From Bin87 sp965217175 (GTDB lineage Bacteria; Chloroflexota; Dehalococcoidia; Lucifugimonadales; UBA3495), in contig OZ244251.1 in NCBI GenBank assembly GCA_965217175.1, forward strand, positions 2,046,001 to 2,110,000: a stretch of 64,000 nt of DNA, given 5' to 3'. A program made the position numbers and the translations under genes. Of this stretch, positions 25,356 to 33,896 are shown piece after piece (the stretch's first letter is position 1; every line of letters begins with the position of its first letter). The notes under the pieces are model-generated. The model worked only from the letters and a program-made list of their open reading frames with translations, did not search any database and was not told the DNA's origin.

Positions 25356-26306
25356 CTATTGGTCCGGCTCTTGCTGGGGAATGTCCCGCAGGATGTTTTC
25401 CAGCGCCTGATCCAGGGCGGGGTCGAGGTCGACCGGTTCAACGTAGGGGGTGAACTGGTAGTCAATACGCACCTGGTCGATAATCTGCTTGGCTTCGTTA
25501 TTGGTGCTGCCCAACCGCTCCAGGCTTTCCAACAATTCCTGAGATTCGCGGGAACCCATCTGTTCCAACTCGGACAGGTCCATCTCAATTTTGAACAGTG
25601 AACGAAGACGGCGCAGTATGTCGTAGAAAGCGCGATGGTCCTGGGTGATGCCCAACTGGTTGTTGTTGTTGGTCATGAACGGGTACATGGGGGCCATAGC
25701 GCCCATGCGGAACATCTGAATATCTGGATACTCGTAATGGGCCAGTGAGACCAGGGCCATTCCAATTGTGGGGCCCTGTCGTCCGCGGCTTCCATAACTG
25801 GAGAACTGCACGCCGTGGCGGTCCAACTGCTCGCGCATGTGGGGCTGAGAGTATACGCATGTGATTCTGCGCTCGAGATCGGGCGGAGCCGGGCCGTTGA
25901 CGCCCTCGACTGCTACGGTTTGGGAGATTCCCAGCTCTTTGATGGCGCTGAAAAACGCCTCTCCGTAGATATCCAGTCGGTACCAGGGTTCTTCACCGAG
26001 GAACACGATCAACCCGTTGCCGATCTCGTAGAATGCGTTTTGGCGCGTCATCCCCGCGTTGGGTAGGCCTTCGTGAAAGGCAGCAGCCGGCCGGAAAGCG
26101 TCGTGTGTGCCGCCGACCTGGAATGGATAGCACATATTGTTTACATAATCAGTCAATCGACCGATTTGCTGTCCATTGTTCTTCTCGATGAGATAACGAG
26201 GCAGGCCGCTGGAAATCCGGCCGCCGTTGGACCACTGGCGGCGCCAACCCGCGATGAGGTACTGGGCGCTGGGCTTGTTGGTAAACGTGAATAGTTCTTC
26301 GGCCAC
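25356..26306 (-). CDS. PAC2-family (proteasome assembly chaperone-like) protein
   Basis: A 316-residue protein starting at GTG 26306 with GGGAGG about nine bases upstream. N-terminal YLIAGWRRQWSNGGRISSGL, followed by RLTDYVNNMCYPF and NAFYEIGNGLIVFLGEEPWYR, then GSRGRQGPTIGMALVSLAHY and SLFKIEMDLSELEQMG, is the PAC2 family order (glycine-rich start, 'FLG.EP', 'G..G....L', 'IDLS.L'). In archaea and actinobacteria PAC2 relatives accompany proteasomes, but no proteasome genes are visible here. Function is unknown. It converges with the amidohydrolase, 18 bases apart. Confidence 0.7.
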   Translation of the reverse strand: MAEELFTFTNKPSAQYLIAGWRRQWSNGGRISSGLPRYLIEKNNGQQIGRLTDYVNNMCYPFQVGGTHDAFRPAAAFHEGLPNAGMTRQNAFYEIGNGLIVFLGEEPWYRLDIYGEAFFSAIKELGISQTVAVEGVNGPAPPDLERRITCVYSQPHMREQLDRHGVQFSSYGSRGRQGPTIGMALVSLAHYEYPDIQMFRMGAMAPMYPFMTNNNNQLGITQDHRAFYDILRRLRSLFKIEMDLSELEQMGSRESQELLESLERLGSTNNEAKQIIDQVRIDYQFTPYVEPVDLDPALDQALENILRDIPQQEPDQ

Positions 26307-26797
26307 GATCTACGGCCTCCCTGCTGTTTCGCCGGGGTTTCGCCTAATATAACACAATAATGGCGGGGGATTGATTGGTGTTCGCAGCGGCGTTTCCTTG
26401 AGTCAGGCGGTGGGTAGTGGCTGGGTTTTGGGAGCCAGGCGATGGATTTGGAGAAGGATGCGAGGTCGGTGTCAGCATACGGCCGGATGGGTACGCAAGA
26501 GTTTTACCCCTGATTCCGTTCAATGCGATGGTGGTCGGAACGACCAGATTCGCACCACGCAGCGTAGTGGCGTCCGCTGTGGCAGGGCCGACCGGGACGT
26601 TGAAATAGTAGGCGTCCGCGGTCTGCCTCTGACCGTTTTGCGATTTAGAGCTGACGATGGTGGCCGTGCGACCCCAGATCCTTCTCCGGTGGGTTTGTAT
26701 TGCAGTTGATTCACCTGACTGATACACAGAATACGGGGATTGCTTCAGACGTTGCAAGGGCGAAATGTCACGGAGGAGAGGCTCAGGATGATGTTTC
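26307..26797. other. Intergenic stretch with no recognisable gene
   Basis: About 490 bases upstream of the PAC2 gene. Short frames exist on both strands but none looks like a protein family and none has a ribosome binding site. Its end runs into the repeat array with TCAGGATGATGTTTCGACAG, another relative of the family A repeat. Confidence 0.5.
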
Positions 26798-27065
26798 GAC
26801 AGGCTCAACATGAGGGGGTTCACTTTCACCCCCGTATCAAGTACGGGGCAGGCTCCAACCCTCTCCCATCAAGGGAAAGGGTGTCTTGGACAGGCTCAAC
26901 ATGAGGGGGGTTCACTTTCACCCCCGTATCAAGTACGGGGCGGGCTCCAACCCTCTCCCATCAAGGGAAAGGGTGTCTTGGACAGGCTCAACATGGGGGA
27001 GGGTCACCCTCACCCCAGCCCTCTCCCATCAAGGGAGAGGGTGTCTTGGACGGGCTCAACATGGA
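26798..27065. repeat. Tandem array of the dispersed family A repeat
   Basis: Units begin with GAC(A/G)GGGCTCAAC-type sequence at 26798, 26889, 26981 and 27049, so the period is 91, 92 and 68 bases. A full unit reads GGCTCAACATGAGG, TTCACTTTCACCCCCG, TATCAAGTACGGGGCAGGC, then CCCTCTCCCATCAAGGGA. The third unit lacks the TATCAAGTACGGGG part. There are no unique spacers of CRISPR type. Single copies occur elsewhere in the window. Confidence 0.88.
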
Positions 27066-27086
27066 TGCACGGATTCTAAAGTGGCG

Positions 27087-27464
27087 TCAGTTGCGGGAGA
27101 AACCCACACCGCCCATGCGTCCGCCGGTCTGTTCATTTACCAGAAAAGTAGCGCTGTCGCGGCCAAAGGTTGTTTCCAGGTCAACGTCGAACCGTTGACC
27201 TCCGAACTCACCCAGCAATTCGAAACGCCGCTCGGTGTACAGGCGACCTTCATAGTCTGTACCTTCCACGTTGCGTTCGTCTTCGCCGGCCAGATACATT
27301 TCCACGGCGGCCGTCATCAGGTGGTTGCGGTCCTGGTCGTTTAAAAAATTGGGGGCACGCAGAAATACGTACCCCCACCGTATGCCCTGATGATCCATCA
27401 TGATTCGGAAACCGTCGGGCGTGTGTCGCGTGCCTGCAGCGGATGGCCTATAACGCCAGGGCAT
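27087..27464 (-). CDS. Hypothetical protein, translationally coupled to the gamma-glutamyltransferase gene
   Basis: A 125-residue frame starting at ATG 27464, which overlaps the last 17 bases of the gamma-glutamyltransferase-family gene in another frame. The region from PDGFRIMMDHQGIRWGYVF to the end (ETTFGRDSATFLVNEQTGG) has good amino-acid composition and shares the GC-rich codon use of its neighbours, unlike a chance frame. I recognise no family. An ATG at the MMDHQ site is an alternative start. It ends 22 bases before the repeat array. Confidence 0.55.
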   Translation of the reverse strand: MPWRYRPSAAGTRHTPDGFRIMMDHQGIRWGYVFLRAPNFLNDQDRNHLMTAAVEMYLAGEDERNVEGTDYEGRLYTERRFELLGEFGGQRFDVDLETTFGRDSATFLVNEQTGGRMGGVGFSRN

Positions 27465-29250
27465 AGCAGGCGCGACGCGGATCGGCGCCGGTGCTGAGCG
27501 ACCCTGATTCGTTGTCTCTAACCGAGACGGTTGCGCCCAGTCCGCAGTTGGCGGTGCGCTCGATCTGGTGACCGAGGCTGCGCAAGGCGTCGGCGGTGGA
27601 TTCGGGGATATCGAATTCCAGGTCCAGTTGGCCAGGATGATAGACATGGGGATAGAAAGAGTTGACGTTGCTGGCCGTGGCGAACCGGGGCGTTTCCACA
27701 GCCTGCTGAGGATCCATACCGAATACGAGGACGTTCAGCATCAACTGCACGCTGGCCTGTACCTGGTTGTCCCCGCCGGGACACCCCACGGTCATTGTCG
27801 GCTGTCCGTCTCGGGATATGATGTAATTCACCAGGGTGGTGCGGGGGCGCTTGCCGGGTTCGACCACGTTGGGGTGATCAGGCTCGCAATTGAACATTTC
27901 GATGCGGGTGCTGAGGCAGCAACCGAGTTCCGGGAAGAATACCGATTTGGAGAAGGAACCGCCGCTGATGGTTCCACACACCAGGTTGCCCTGGCGGTCG
28001 AGGACGGAAACATGGGTGGTACCGTCGTCGGCGGGCGTAGGGGCGGCAGCCGTTGGAACAGACATGACGGGTTTGGGGGTTGAACCGGAAATGCTGGAGA
28101 ATCGCCAAGGATCGCCAGGCGGAGGTTGCGCCGGATAAGCACCTTCCGGATCGATCAGCTGGGCGCGCTCCGCCGCGTATTCCCTGGATAGCAGTCCGTC
28201 GATGGGGATGGTGGCGTAGTTCGGGTCGGCGTAGAAGGCCTCTCGATCTCCGAACGACAGTTTCAGGGCTTCTGCGACGGTGTGGATATAAGCCGGGCTG
28301 TTGTGACCCATGGATTTCAGGTCGAAATGCTCCAGGACGTTCATGGTCTGCATCAACATGGGGCCCTGAGTCCACGAATCCTGTCCGTATATCTGGTATC
28401 CGTGGAAGGATCCGGAAACCGGGGTTTCGAACTGACTGCGGTAGTTAGCAAGGTCTTCCATGGATATGATGCCGCCGACACTGTCCGATGAATCTACGAT
28501 GAGTTTGGCGATGGGGCCGCGGTAGAAGGCGTCTTTGGCGGCCTGTAACCGTTCGGTCCTGGTGCTTGCCGATTGGTCAGCGGCGTCATACATGATTTTC
28601 AGGGTGTTGGCCAGGCCGGGTTGTACGAGAGGTGTGCCCGGGAGCGGAACCTCGCGGTCGTCATAGAACACGTCCCAACCGCCGGGCGGGAAGTTATCGA
28701 ATTGCTGTTGGCCAGATTGGGAATGGAGGCGGCCCAGCATGTACTCATAATTGGGAATGCCGTCCGCGGCGTAGCTGATGGCTGGGGCCAGGACGTCGGT
28801 GAGCTCCATTGTGCCGTAACGATCGAGCATGGAAATGAAGGCGTCCAAGATTCCGGGGAGGGTGAACGACAACGGAGCGTTCATGCCGGGACCGGTGGGG
28901 ATGCGCTCCAAACCTCGGGAGGTGTAGAAATCGGCGGTTGCTGCGCCGGGCGCACTGCCCTGACCGCTGAGTGACAACAGGTCGCCGGTGGTCGAGTCAT
29001 ACAGCATGAAAACGCCTTCGGCGGCCAGAGAATACGAGGCGATGGGTTCCACCACGGCGGCGGCGAAACCGGCGGCCACCAGGGCGTCGAACGCGTTGCC
29101 ACCGGCCAGCAACATGCGCATACCGGCCATGGAGGTGAGATAGTGTCCGGAGGAGATTACGCCGGCGTTTGAACGCACGACCGGGCGGCCGGTGGACGGC
29201 AGGTCGATGTCTCCCTGTTCGAGGTTGTGGGCGGCTGGTTGGAGGACCAT
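27448..29250 (-). CDS. Gamma-glutamyltransferase-family Ntn hydrolase
   Basis: A 600-residue protein. ATG 29250 has AAGGAG six bases upstream. The N-terminal part reads RSNAGVISSGHYLTSMAGMR and GGNAFDALVAAGFAAAVVEP; the self-processing site that creates the Thr nucleophile is in DDGTTHVSVLDRQGNLVC near residue 410, after which the small subunit follows with PRTTLVNYIISRDGQP and GCPGGDNQ. Relatives act on glutathione, or as oxamate or cephalosporin-type amidohydrolases. There is no N-terminal signal peptide, so it is probably cytoplasmic and may not be a periplasmic GGT. It may be cotranscribed with the small overlapping frame. Confidence 0.92.
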   Translation of the reverse strand: MVLQPAAHNLEQGDIDLPSTGRPVVRSNAGVISSGHYLTSMAGMRMLLAGGNAFDALVAAGFAAAVVEPIASYSLAAEGVFMLYDSTTGDLLSLSGQGSAPGAATADFYTSRGLERIPTGPGMNAPLSFTLPGILDAFISMLDRYGTMELTDVLAPAISYAADGIPNYEYMLGRLHSQSGQQQFDNFPPGGWDVFYDDREVPLPGTPLVQPGLANTLKIMYDAADQSASTRTERLQAAKDAFYRGPIAKLIVDSSDSVGGIISMEDLANYRSQFETPVSGSFHGYQIYGQDSWTQGPMLMQTMNVLEHFDLKSMGHNSPAYIHTVAEALKLSFGDREAFYADPNYATIPIDGLLSREYAAERAQLIDPEGAYPAQPPPGDPWRFSSISGSTPKPVMSVPTAAAPTPADDGTTHVSVLDRQGNLVCGTISGGSFSKSVFFPELGCCLSTRIEMFNCEPDHPNVVEPGKRPRTTLVNYIISRDGQPTMTVGCPGGDNQVQASVQLMLNVLVFGMDPQQAVETPRFATASNVNSFYPHVYHPGQLDLEFDIPESTADALRSLGHQIERTANCGLGATVSVRDNESGSLSTGADPRRACYALAL

Positions 29251-29403
29251 CTTAACTCCTTATGCTGGACGTGGCCGGATGTTGGACGTGGCCGAAAATT
29301 CCGGTGGCATTTGACGTGCGACTATTATAGGTGGAAATGCGATTTGTTGCTCCGGAGTGGTTGGTACGGCACACACCCGCCTGAGATCAGAGGAGGTCGC
29401 GGA

Positions 29404-30438
29404 CTAGGGCGCCTGGATGTTCACCTCCTCGTTGTAGCCTGAGAATGATGTGGCGCCGTCCGTGGCATAGACAATCTCCTCGCCACTGGAAGGGTCACGG
29501 AATCTTTGCTTCAGGAAGGTGTAGGACTTCCGCACCAGGTAGTCGTCAACGCCGATCCATATTTCGGTGTGGCCCTCGGCGTCCAGCACCGCCTGGTCGC
29601 CTTGGGACTGGTTGTCCAGCGCGGCGTCGGATGGGATATTGCCGGACACTGGCTGGCTTGCGTAGGCGTTTTCCAGCGCGCTCCTGAGGGCTTCCCCGCT
29701 CAGCGGCGCGCTCAGGTGGTAGACGCTATCGCCCTCAAACTCCGTGACCGTCATAGTGACGCCTTCCAAAAGTTTCGGGTCGACATCCCCGCCTTCGGGA
29801 AAAAACGGCCCCGCCTCCAACGAATTCAAGCTGAACCGTGGATAGGGTAACGCCACCTCTTCCATTACAATTGCGCCGTCTACGTACATACGCGGGCCGA
29901 TGACGATGATATGGGCTACGAACGACGTTCCGAACATGGGGCCGAGAGAGCCGTCATAGCGGTAACGGTCGGGAGCCTGGTAGTCTCCTTCCAAGAACGT
30001 TGGCGCACTCACGGCGGGAAATCCAGCCATTTCAAAAGAGACAATATTATCCAGTCTGAAATGGACGGACTCGAGCTCTCGCATAGCCTCTCCGGACGTC
30101 TCCAGCACTTCCATCATTCGTATCGCTTCCGCCGTCACCTGGTCCGGCATAGGAGTGGGTTTTGCGCTGCGGCCGGCTGACGGGCTGGAAGGCAGGGGGG
30201 TCAATTTCGGCGGCGTGCCCTGGGTGGGGTCATTGCCGCCCGGGGCAACGGCAAGCCGGGATTCGGAGGTTAGGCCCGAAGCGCTGCCCGGCGTGGCGGC
30301 GGACCGAGGACCGGACGTTGAGACGGAAGTATCGTCCCCCGCGGCGTCAGACTCGGTCGGCGGCGAGGCATCGGAGCAGGCCGACAACAGAGCAATAAAA
30401 ACCGGCAGGGTTAGAAATATTCCGAGAGATTTCAACAT
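29404..30438 (-). CDS. Lipoprotein, LppX/LolA-like fold likely
   Basis: A 344-residue protein from ATG 30438 with GGAG eight bases upstream. The signal peptide MLKSLGIFLTLPVFIALLSA ends in a lipobox (LLSAC), so the protein is membrane-anchored outside the cell. A Ser/Pro/Thr/Gly-rich linker follows for about 80 residues. The globular part has a long helix, then beta strands with SVHFRLDNIVSFEMAG, GDYQAPDRYRYDG and VHRKSY-like pieces (DDYLVRKSYTFL), as in LppX/LprG/LolA-type lipid or hydrophobe carriers. That fold is inferred. It stands alone, divergent from nothing and upstream of the gamma-glutamyltransferase by 150 bases. Confidence 0.75.
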   Translation of the reverse strand: MLKSLGIFLTLPVFIALLSACSDASPPTESDAAGDDTSVSTSGPRSAATPGSASGLTSESRLAVAPGGNDPTQGTPPKLTPLPSSPSAGRSAKPTPMPDQVTAEAIRMMEVLETSGEAMRELESVHFRLDNIVSFEMAGFPAVSAPTFLEGDYQAPDRYRYDGSLGPMFGTSFVAHIIVIGPRMYVDGAIVMEEVALPYPRFSLNSLEAGPFFPEGGDVDPKLLEGVTMTVTEFEGDSVYHLSAPLSGEALRSALENAYASQPVSGNIPSDAALDNQSQGDQAVLDAEGHTEIWIGVDDYLVRKSYTFLKQRFRDPSSGEEIVYATDGATSFSGYNEEVNIQAP

Positions 30439-30623
30439 GGTGTCGCTCCAGTTGGGAGAGCCGGGCGTCATGTTCCGACTACTCAAAAACCGCCCGGTGG
30501 CGTTGTTGGTGGTTGTTTGGGTTGCCGGGTTTTCCCTCGCAAATACCCACCCATGTTTCCCGACACCGCAGGCCCCCGCGTAGTGTCCCGGTCACGTCGT
30601 CTCTGAAACGGATGGCGGGCGCG

Positions 30624-30700
30624 TGGTGGGCGGTGCAGGACTCGAACCTGCGACCTCCTGCGTGTAAAGCAGGCGCTCTAACCAACTGAGCTAACCGCCC
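30624..30700 (-). tRNA. tRNA-Val (anticodon TAC)
   Basis: Acceptor GGGCGGT/ACCGCCC, anticodon stem CCTGC/GCAGG with loop TTTACAC, T-arm GCAGG-TTCGAGT-CCTGC, discriminator A and encoded CCA. Last of a four-tRNA cluster read on the minus strand. Confidence 0.97.
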
Positions 30701-30799
30701 ACGTGTCCCAGGTTGGGGCTCAGGAAAACGGTTTCGACAACAACGCGGCATTCCGAAAAACGTGAAGTTACGAAACACGCGGAGTTCCGGCCCATGAAA

Positions 30800-30875
30800 T
30801 GGTACGCTTGGCGGGATTCGAACCCACGACCTCTGCCTCCGCAGGGCAGCGCTCTATCCGCTGAGCTACAAGCGC
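30800..30875 (-). tRNA. tRNA-Arg (anticodon GCG)
   Basis: Acceptor GCGCTTG/CAAGCGT with a G-U closing pair, D-arm GCTC-GAGC, anticodon stem CTGCC/GGCAG with loop CTGCGGA (U33, anticodon GCG, decoding CGC), T-arm GTGGG-TTCGAAT-CCCGC, discriminator A and CCA. Most bacteria use ACG for this box. Confidence 0.95.
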
Positions 30876-30900
30876 GTGACGGAACATTCCGATGTGTTGA

Positions 30901-30987
30901 TGGTGCCGAGGGAGGGATTTGAACCCACACGTCCTTAATGGACACTGCGCCCTGAACGCAGCGCGTCTGCCGTTTCGCCACCTCGGC
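30901..30987 (-). tRNA. tRNA-Leu (anticodon CAG)
   Basis: Class II tRNA of 87 bases with a long variable arm; acceptor GCCGAGG, anticodon stem CTGCG/CGCAG with loop TTCAGGG, T-arm GTGGG-TTCAAAT-CCCTC, encoded CCA. Confidence 0.96.
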
Positions 30988-31031
30988 TGGGTGGGCTTGC
31001 GATGTTGAAGGTCTAACACTGCGGTGTGTAG

Positions 31032-31107
31032 TGGTGGGCGATGGAGGATTTGAACCTCCGACCTCCTCGGTGTGAACGAGGCGCTCTAACCACTGAGCTA
31101 ACCGCCC
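31032..31107 (-). tRNA. tRNA-Val (anticodon CAC)
   Basis: Acceptor GGGCGGT pairs with ATCGCCC (one G-U), anticodon stem CCTCG/CGAGG with loop TTCACAC, T-arm GGAGG-TTCAAAT-CCTCC, CCA encoded. First tRNA after the cluster promoter. Confidence 0.96.
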
Positions 31108-31128
31108 CAGCGCGACTCTCGGTTGAGT

Positions 31129-31158
31129 ATTATAGTATCAAGCCACCGACGAGCGCAA
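31129..31158 (-). promoter_or_regulatory. Promoter of the tRNA cluster
   Basis: On the minus strand TATAAT at 31134-31129 and TTGCGC at 31158-31153, spacer 18. The -10 matches consensus exactly and lies about 20 bases before the first tRNA; the -35 is weak. Confidence 0.55.
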
Positions 31159-31230
31159 CCGTACACTGGAGGAGGTAACAGTTCAGACTCGACTTGTGAT
31201 TTCCATACCACTCCATCATTCCAGCCATAC

Positions 31231-31326
31231 CATTCCGTCATTCCGGCCTTGAGCCGGAATCCAGCGGCGTCTTTTAACCGCTATGTCGCTTATCCTCGGC
31301 TTGCTGGATTCCCGCGTTCGCGGGAA
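31231..31326. repeat. Inverted dispersed repeat (CATTCCG...CCGGAATCC type)
   Basis: Contains GTCATTCCGGCCTTGAGCCG with GGAATCCAGC, and then GCTGGATTCCCGCGTTCGCG with GGAA. Such 'ATTCCCGC...CGGAATCC' strings are very common interspersed elements in bacterial genomes. The remainder of the 430-base gap (31159-31538) shows no gene. Confidence 0.6.
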
Positions 31327-31538
31327 AGACAGGTTGGGGCCAGGATACTAACTTCAACCCTGAACAGTTACTGGAGGAGGCTTGGCATCCTGGCGTCCCG
31401 GTGGGTCGGACATAGGAGCTTGTTATGTCAAGTACAGGCTCAGACCGTGCCTGAGAGTTACATAACATACCTTGTGCGAACCAACCTGGAGGTGTCTTTG
31501 GTCAACCGGGAAGGGCTTCGCCATAGGTTCAACCGGCG

Positions 31539-32741
31539 TTAGACCGAGTCGGGATGGCCGATAGCGCCTTCCTGCATCAGCTTTTCGGCCTCGGCTCCGT
31601 CGATTCCCAATTCGCTGAGAATTTCCTTGTTGTGTTCACCCAACAGCGGCGGCGGGCGACGCAGTTTCGCCGGGGTGCCGGTCAGTTTCAGAGGCGAGTT
31701 GGGCACGCGCAATTCGGGAACCCGCGGATGATTGATTTCGAGGAACATATTGCGGGCGTTGACCTGTTCGTCGGCGACGACGTCGGAAGTTTTGTTGATG
31801 GGGCCAACGGGAACGCCGGCTTCGTCGATGACTGATACCCAGTGGGTGACCGTGTTATCGGCAAAGATGCTGTTGAGGAGGTCGATCATCTCACCGCGAT
31901 GGGCCACGCGGTCGGGATTGGTGGCGAACTTTGGATCATCTTTGATCTCGGGATGACCGATGGCGCTGCAGAAACGTTCCCACAGGTTGGGATTGGCGAC
32001 TCCCAGGATGAAATAGCCGTCGGAAGCCTGGAAGCTCTGGTACGGTACCAAGCTGGGGTGGCCCGACCCGAGGCGGTGAGGTTCGCGTCCGGTGCCGATG
32101 AAGCCGGTGGCGTGGTAGCTCATGGCGGCGACCTGGCCGTCGAGCAGGGAGGTGTCGATAAGCTGACCCTCACCGGATTTGTCACGGTGGTACAAGGCGG
32201 TAACGATGGAACCGTAAGCCATCATGCCGGTGAACAGGTCGACCAACGAGAAACCGACCCGCTGGGGAGGACCGTCCGGCTCGCCGGTGAGGTGCATCAA
32301 CCCGCTGTAGGCCTGGATGATGAGGTCATAGCCTGGTTTGTTGGCCATCGGGCCGGTGCGTCCATAGCCGGAAATGGTGCAGTACACGATGTCGGGGTTG
32401 ATGGCTTTGATATCCTCGTAGCCCAACCCCATCCGGGCCAGGGTTCCGGCGCGGAAGCTTTCGATCATCACGTCGGCGTCTTTGGCGAGCTTTTTGACGA
32501 TGCTCAAGCCCTCTTCGGATTTGAGGTTGACGGACAGGCTCCGCTTGTTGCGGTTGAAGGAAAGGAATTGGGTGCTTTCGTCGTTCCAGATCGGCGGCCA
32601 TTTGCGGGTTTCGTCGCCATCTGTGGGTTCCTCGATTTTAATGACGTCGGCGCCCATGTCAGCCAGATTCTGGGTACAGAATGGTCCGGCCAAGGTGCGG
32701 GTAAGATCGACGACCTTGATGTTTTCCAGAGGCTGAGGCAT
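31539..32741 (-). CDS. CaiB/BaiF (type III) CoA-transferase family protein
   Basis: A 400-residue protein that moves CoA between acyl-CoA thioesters and free acids. ATG 32741 was chosen from the family start (PQPLENIKVVDLTRTLAGPF); GAGGA lies about 9 bases before. Signature pieces are LADMGADVIKIEEPTDGDETR near residue 30, the Asp nucleophile region RVGFSLVDLFTGMMAYGSIV near 158 with LVD, and GSGHPSLVPYQSFQASDGYF near 220. Length is normal for the family. Substrate cannot be set from sequence. No acyl-CoA enzyme is directly beside it. Confidence 0.92.
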   Translation of the reverse strand: MPQPLENIKVVDLTRTLAGPFCTQNLADMGADVIKIEEPTDGDETRKWPPIWNDESTQFLSFNRNKRSLSVNLKSEEGLSIVKKLAKDADVMIESFRAGTLARMGLGYEDIKAINPDIVYCTISGYGRTGPMANKPGYDLIIQAYSGLMHLTGEPDGPPQRVGFSLVDLFTGMMAYGSIVTALYHRDKSGEGQLIDTSLLDGQVAAMSYHATGFIGTGREPHRLGSGHPSLVPYQSFQASDGYFILGVANPNLWERFCSAIGHPEIKDDPKFATNPDRVAHRGEMIDLLNSIFADNTVTHWVSVIDEAGVPVGPINKTSDVVADEQVNARNMFLEINHPRVPELRVPNSPLKLTGTPAKLRRPPPLLGEHNKEILSELGIDGAEAEKLMQEGAIGHPDSV

Positions 32742-32923
32742 GGTTCCATTCCTCACTGTTTCAAGTTTGGCGCATTATAGCACGGTGCCTATGGTTCACC
32801 CGCCGCCAGATGGAATTCCGTCGGTTACGCCCGTTGGTAAGGTAAATGGGGCCGGATTTCGTTGACCCGCAAATCTCTGCAATGTTACCGTGCGCTATCT
32901 AATCAAGACCGGTCTGGGGGCAA

Positions 32924-33865
32924 GTGTCTAATTTGGCTGAAAGTCCGTTGATAGTCTCGCTGGGCGGGATCAACATGGATCTGGTTACGTTCGCCAATCG
33001 CCTGCCGGCCGACGGTGAGACGGTGGTGGGCGATCGATTCGTCACCTATCCCGGTGGGAAGGGAGCGAACCAGGCAGTGGCGGTGGCGCGGCTGGGCGGA
33101 CGGTCTGCCATGGCAGGTCGGGTGGGCGACGATATGTTCGGCCCGCAGTTGTTGGAATTGCTGCAGGCGGCGGGTGTGGACACGGCAGGGGTCAGGACTT
33201 CCATTGGCGCAAGTTCTGGGATCGCGGTGATCAGCGTGGGCCAGGGTGGGCAGAACCGCATCGTGCAGGTGCTGGGGGCAAACGATACGTGTGGGGCCGA
33301 TGAGTTGAACGCTATCAAATCCCTGCTGCCGGTGGCGTCTGCAATACTGCTGCAACTGGAAGTGTCGGTAGAGCTGTCGATGCGGGTTGCGACGTTGGCG
33401 ACGGAGATGGGTGTGTCGGTGGTGTTGGACCCAGGGCCGGTGCGCGAGGTTCCAGGCGATTTCTATGCGAACGTGACGGTCATAACACCCAACGAGACCG
33501 AGGCCGAAGCGCTGGTAGGGTATCCGGTGTCGGACATCACCACCGCGCAACGGGCTGCCGATGACTTGTTGAACCGGGGCGTCGGCGCCGCAATCATAAA
33601 GATGGGCAGCCAGGGCGCTTATTGGTCAGACGGGACGGACAGCGGTCATTGCCCGGCCTTTCCGGTGGTAGCGGTAGATACCGTAGCGGCGGGCGACGCG
33701 TTCAACGGGGCGCTGGCAGTGATGTTATCCGGAGGTGAGTCGTTGTCGGAGAGCGTACGGTTCGCGTGCGCGGCGGGCGCTGCTGCAGTCACCAGGGTAG
33801 GAGCGCAGGATTCGATGCCGACGCGTGCCGAGGTTGCTGCCATCTCGGCCAACGCTACGGCTTAG
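32924..33865 (+). CDS. rbsK: Ribokinase (PfkB family)
   Basis: A 313-residue PfkB sugar kinase that phosphorylates ribose at O5 using ATP. GTG 32924 follows a GGGGG tract. Substrate site and first PfkB signature: GGINMDLVTFANRLPADGET and YPGGKGANQAVAVARLGG near residue 40. The second signature, with the catalytic Asp, reads VDTVAAGDAFNGALAV near 250, as in ribokinase; VITPNETEAEALVGYPV precedes the nucleotide site. No ribose transporter or RbsD is visible. It is 31 bases upstream of a Nudix gene, so cotranscription is possible. Confidence 0.85.
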   Translation: MSNLAESPLIVSLGGINMDLVTFANRLPADGETVVGDRFVTYPGGKGANQAVAVARLGGRSAMAGRVGDDMFGPQLLELLQAAGVDTAGVRTSIGASSGIAVISVGQGGQNRIVQVLGANDTCGADELNAIKSLLPVASAILLQLEVSVELSMRVATLATEMGVSVVLDPGPVREVPGDFYANVTVITPNETEAEALVGYPVSDITTAQRAADDLLNRGVGAAIIKMGSQGAYWSDGTDSGHCPAFPVVAVDTVAAGDAFNGALAVMLSGGESLSESVRFACAAGAAAVTRVGAQDSMPTRAEVAAISANATA

Positions 33866-33896
33866 CAGCGATATTGGATGGGGCCGTTTTTTCGTT

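Noticed and set aside
26798..27065. CRISPR array
   Set aside because: The repeat period is about 90 bases with no unique spacers between copies and no cas genes; it is a tandem dispersed repeat.
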